Assembly (NCBI RefSeq): GCF_900107925.1
Contig: NZ_FNUJ01000006.1
Span: forward strand, 702,712-766,711
Length of the DNA: 64,000 nucleotides
Direction: 5' to 3'
From: Amycolatopsis pretoriensis
Lineage (GTDB): Bacteria; Actinomycetota; Actinomycetes; Mycobacteriales; Pseudonocardiaceae
Numbering within the stretch: the first letter of the stretch is position 1; every line of letters starts with the position of its first letter. Positions 59,701-64,000 of this stretch are shown one piece after another. The notes beneath the pieces were generated by a model. It had not been told where the DNA came from. It saw only the letters and a list, made by a program, of their open reading frames with translations, and made no database searches. The translations under genes were made by a program, and so were the position numbers.

Positions 59701-60384
59701 TTGAGGCGGACGTTCGCCCTGGTCACGGCGGTCGTGGTGCTGGCCGCGTCGACGACCCTCGCCAACCGCGTGCTGCCGGGCTGGGCCTACCCCGTGTGCG
59801 GGCTGGTCGCGGCGGCGATCCTGGTGGCGCTGGGCCGGGCCGCGGGGTGCTCGTGGACCGGGCTCGGGCTGGCGACGCTCCGCCGTCCCGCGCTGGTCGG
59901 CCTGGCCGGGGCCGCGCTGATCGCGGTGGTGTTCGGGATCGCGCTGGCGGCGCCGGCGCTGCGCACGGTTTACCAGGACGGCCGGGTCGGCGACCCCGAC
60001 TTCGGGCAGCTGCTGTGGCTGACGTGCGGACGCATCCTGTTCGGGACGGTGCTGATCGAGGAGGTGGCGTTCCGCGGCGTGCTGCCGGGCCTGCTGGGTG
60101 CGACGGACGACCGCTGGCGCTGGCCGCCGATCCTCGGCGCGGCCGCGCTGTTCGGCCTGTGGCACGCGCTCCCGGCGCTGGCGATCGGCCGCAACGCGGC
60201 GGTCCACGCGGTGTTCGGCGCCACGCCGGTGGTGGTGCTGCAGGTGCTGGCGATGGCCGCGGCGGGGGTCGCGGGGATCTTCCTGCACTGGTGGCGGCAC
60301 ACAGGGCGGGGCGTGCTGGCGTCGGTGATCGTGCACTTCACGACGAACGCCGGCGGCCTCACCCTGGCCGTGCTGGTGCGCTAG
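59701..60384 (+). CDS. CPBP-family intramembrane protease
   Basis: A 227-residue CAAX-protease/bacteriocin-processing-type membrane protein. Its conserved motifs are EEVAFRG (EExxxR, near 121), FGLWHALPA and HFTTNAGG. Seven or so hydrophobic segments are visible. The TTG start has only a weak ribosome site. Its stop shares the bases CTAG with the convergent csoR stop. A role as maturation protease for the TOMM peptide is possible in principle but there is no linkage in favour of it. Confidence 0.85.
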   Translation: MRRTFALVTAVVVLAASTTLANRVLPGWAYPVCGLVAAAILVALGRAAGCSWTGLGLATLRRPALVGLAGAALIAVVFGIALAAPALRTVYQDGRVGDPDFGQLLWLTCGRILFGTVLIEEVAFRGVLPGLLGATDDRWRWPPILGAAALFGLWHALPALAIGRNAAVHAVFGATPVVVLQVLAMAAAGVAGIFLHWWRHTGRGVLASVIVHFTTNAGGLTLAVLVR

Positions 60385-60662
60385 GAACGCACCAGCCGCG
60401 CGATCGCGTCCGAGGCTTCGCGCACCTTCAGGTCCGCCTCCTCGCCGCCGGCCGCGGCGGCCTGGACCACGCACGTCGCCAGGTGCTCATCGAGCAGCTC
60501 CAGCGAGAACGACTGCAACGCCTTCGTCGCCGCGGAGACCTGCGTCAGGATGTCGATGCAGTACTTGTCCTGCTCGACCATCCGCTGCAGCCCGCGGATC
60601 TGCCCCTCGATCCGGCGCAGGCGCTTGAGATAGGCCTCCCGCTCGGTGCCGTAACCCGTCAT
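60381..60662 (-). CDS. csoR: Copper-sensing repressor CsoR
   Basis: A 93-residue DUF156/CsoR repressor with the Cu(I) ligand set Cys35, His60 and Cys64 (KYCIDIL, DEHLATC) and the RLRRIEGQIRGLQRM helix. It represses copper genes until Cu(I) binds. A CsoR-type box lies just upstream of its own start (60703) and another upstream of copZ (63000). Its stop overlaps the CPBP stop. Confidence 0.96.
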   Translation of the reverse strand: MTGYGTEREAYLKRLRRIEGQIRGLQRMVEQDKYCIDILTQVSAATKALQSFSLELLDEHLATCVVQAAAAGGEEADLKVREASDAIARLVRS

Positions 60663-60699
60663 CGCCCACCTGTCCCCGTCGTCGCCCGTCCCTGACCAC

Positions 60700-60719
60700 C
60701 GACTATACCCTCCGGGGGT

Positions 60720-60720
<1 letters not shown>
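60700..60720. promoter_or_regulatory. CsoR operator upstream of csoR
   Basis: The pseudo-palindrome TATACCCTCCGGGGGTT lies about 40 bp before the csoR ATG and at the very end of copA. It matches the TATACCC...GGGGTA style of CsoR boxes and indicates autoregulation. Confidence 0.75.
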
Positions 60721-62762
<2,042 letters not shown>

Positions 62763-62765
62763 GGT

Positions 62766-62972
62766 TCAGGCGACCAGGCGGTATCCGGCCTCGGTGACGG
62801 CCGCGGCAACGGCGTCGGCGGGCAGCGGGGTGTCACTGGTCACCGTGACGCGGCCGCTCTCGACGTCGACGTCCACGGTCCGGACGCCCTCGAGCTCGGA
62901 GACCTCTTCGCGGACCGACGTGGCGCAGTGTCCGCAGGTCATGCCCTCGACGGTGTAGCTCGCCTCGGTCAT
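62766..62972 (-). CDS. copZ: Copper chaperone CopZ
   Basis: A 68-residue heavy-metal-associated domain protein with GMTCGHC (Cu-binding Cys pair) and the usual ferredoxin-like pattern. It delivers Cu(I) to CopA. AAAGGAG lies six bases before the ATG. It is first in the copZ-copA operon, under the CsoR box at 63000. Confidence 0.95.
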   Translation of the reverse strand: MTEASYTVEGMTCGHCATSVREEVSELEGVRTVDVDVESGRVTVTSDTPLPADAVAAAVTEAGYRLVA

Positions 62973-62998
62973 CAGCGGCTCCTTTCGTTCTCCTTCCT

Positions 62999-63017
62999 TT
63001 ATACCCATCGGGGGTAG
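62999..63017. promoter_or_regulatory. CsoR operator upstream of copZ-copA
   Basis: TATACCCATCGGGGGTAGGG, a typical CsoR pseudo-palindrome, lies 27 bp upstream of the copZ ATG and 34 bp upstream of divergent cobF. It predicts copper-induced expression of copZ-copA. Confidence 0.8.
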
Positions 63018-63050
63018 GGGTTCACTCGCGGCCCCCACCAGACTCGCGGT

Positions 63051-63815
63051 ATGCGCAAGCTCTACGCGATCGGGATCGGCGCCGGCGACCCGGAGCACCT
63101 GACGGTCCAGGCGATCGACCGCCTCAACCGGGTCGACGTGTTCTTCGTGCTCGACAAGGGGTCGGAGAAGGCGGACCTGGTCCGGTTGCGCGAGGAGATC
63201 CTCGACCGGTTCGTGACGCGGCCGGGTTACCGGGTGGTACTGGCCACGGACCCGCCCCGCGACCGCACGCCGTCCGACTACCGGGCGGCGGTGGCCGACT
63301 GGCACGAGGCGCGGGCTGCGGTGTACGAGCGGCTCATCTCGACCGAGCTGGGTGAGTCCGGGACGGGCGCGTTCCTGGTGTGGGGCGACCCGTCGCTGTA
63401 CGACAGCACGATCGCGCTGATCGAGGCGGTGCTGGCGCGGGGGAACGTCGTGTTCGAGTACGAGGTGGTCCCGGGGATCAGCAGCATTTCGGCGCTGGTG
63501 GCCCGCCACCGGACGACGATGAACCAGATCGGGCGGGCGGTCCAGCTGACGACCGGGCGCCGGCTGGCCGAGGGCTGGCCGGAGGGGGTCGACGACGTGT
63601 TCGTGCTCCTGGACGCGCACACGACCTTCGACCGCTTTGCGGACCAGGGGTTGACGATCTTCTGGGGGGCGTACGTCGGGACGCCGGACGAGGTGTTGTT
63701 GTCGGGCCCGCTGACGGCCGGGTTGGCCGGCGAGATCCGCCGGGTTCGCGCTGAGGCGCGGGAGCGGCACGGGTGGATCATGGACACGTACCTGCTGCGC
63801 CGGCCGGCGAAGTAG
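63051..63815 (+). CDS. cobF: Precorrin-6A synthase (deacetylating) CobF
   Basis: A 254-residue SAM-dependent methyltransferase of the cobalamin pathway. The start KLYAIGIGAGDPEHLTVQA (residues 3-21) is the tetrapyrrole methylase signature. VWGDPSLYDSTIALIEAV and VPGISSISALVARH follow. It methylates C-1 of precorrin-5 and removes the acetyl group. It is divergent from copZ. No other cobalamin gene is in the window. Confidence 0.93.
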   Translation: MRKLYAIGIGAGDPEHLTVQAIDRLNRVDVFFVLDKGSEKADLVRLREEILDRFVTRPGYRVVLATDPPRDRTPSDYRAAVADWHEARAAVYERLISTELGESGTGAFLVWGDPSLYDSTIALIEAVLARGNVVFEYEVVPGISSISALVARHRTTMNQIGRAVQLTTGRRLAEGWPEGVDDVFVLLDAHTTFDRFADQGLTIFWGAYVGTPDEVLLSGPLTAGLAGEIRRVRAEARERHGWIMDTYLLRRPAK

Positions 63816-63856
63816 CCCGGGCCGGCTCGACCGCCGGCCGGTCGCGGGCATGCGAA

Positions 63857-63898
63857 AAGGCCCCGGGAGAACCATTACTGATTCTCGACCGGGGCCTT
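63857..63898 (-). terminator. rRNA operon terminator
   Basis: AAGGCCCCGGGAGAA (63857-63871) pairs with TTCTCGACCGGGGCCTT (63882-63898) around a 10-nt loop. It ends in a T-run on the minus strand and lies just beyond the 3' end of the 5S rRNA gene. Confidence 0.9.
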
Positions 63899-63909
63899 CC
63901 CGTAAGTAA

Positions 63910-64000
63910 GTTCGGCGGTGTCCTACTCTCCCACAACCCTTCGGTTGCAGTACCATCGGCGCTGTCAGGCTTAGCTTCCGGGTTCGGAATGGGACCGGGC
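63910..64000 (-). rRNA. rrf: 5S ribosomal RNA, partial
   Basis: The complement reads as the 3' three-quarters of an actinobacterial 5S rRNA: GCCCGGTCCCATTCCGAACC, GGAAGCTAAGCC, GAGAGTAGGACACCGCCGAAC. The 5' end and the rest of the rRNA operon lie beyond the window edge. Confidence 0.96.

Noticed and set aside
59701..60384. CPBP protease as TOMM maturation enzyme
   Set aside because: Over 5 kb from the TOMM genes, with copper and housekeeping genes between, and next to csoR; no linkage supports it.

Overview
The window is high-GC actinomycete DNA. It has GTG and TTG starts, ATGA/GTGA coupled genes, mycothiol-type enzymes and copper and cobalamin genes, and it ends in a 5S rRNA gene. The style of the intergenic repeats suggests a Pseudonocardiales genome, possibly Amycolatopsis; this is an inference, since no species marker was read in full.

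About 0-36.6 kb is almost entirely minus strand and reads as a biosynthetic cluster for a nine-membered-type enediyne. The signature is an iterative enediyne polyketide synthase (KS-AT-ACP-KR-DH-PPTase, 18583-24411). With it sit the hotdog thioesterase, flavin reductase, two tandem UnbL-like proteins, UnbV, UnbU, a P450, a GMC oxidoreductase and a SgcF-type epoxide hydrolase. A left operon (90-7212) adds a free-standing adenylation-carrier protein, MbtH, a free-standing condensation enzyme, a two-component flavin monooxygenase and a second P450. This is the toolkit that loads, oxidises and attaches an acyl group to an enediyne core. An acyl-CoA carboxylase beta/epsilon pair and an NAD-dependent reductase/epimerase lie next to the thioesterase. 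No chromoprotein apoprotein, aminomutase or glycosyltransferase was found.

Within the cluster, 9.3-12.9 kb holds a group of mostly unrecognised genes: a 41-residue peptide ending in HIVLGYN, two small unknown proteins, an FAD oxidoreductase, a 152-residue unknown and an AhpD-like protein. A roughly 1.1 kb non-coding block with a 239-bp tandem duplication separates it from the polyketide synthase side.

36.6-42.7 kb holds regulators (AraC, SARP, HxlR), an ECF sigma factor with its DGPF partner, a degenerate mycothiol-transferase-like protein and housekeeping genes. 42.9-54.7 kb is a second natural-product locus, a thiazole/oxazole-modified peptide (TOMM). It has a 61-residue precursor with a GCGGACIC core, a fused RRE-ThiF-YcaO cyclodehydratase and a SagB-type dehydrogenase, surrounded by a second AraC, a second HxlR, two near-identical NarL-type regulators and two kinases. 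One of these kinases is two complete histidine kinases fused head to tail.

The two loci appear linked in regulation. A direct-repeat motif AAACGCAYG occurs in the promoter regions of AraC-1/SARP, of TOMM precursor/AraC-2 and of cyclodehydratase/HxlR-2. The AraC and HxlR regulators are also paralogous pairs, one of each per locus.

54.8-64 kb looks like ordinary chromosome: CopC-CopD with an unusual His-rich membrane partner, MgtC, a DivIVA-like coiled coil, a CPBP protease, the CsoR-CopA-CopZ copper circuit with visible CsoR boxes, CobF, and the end of an rRNA operon.
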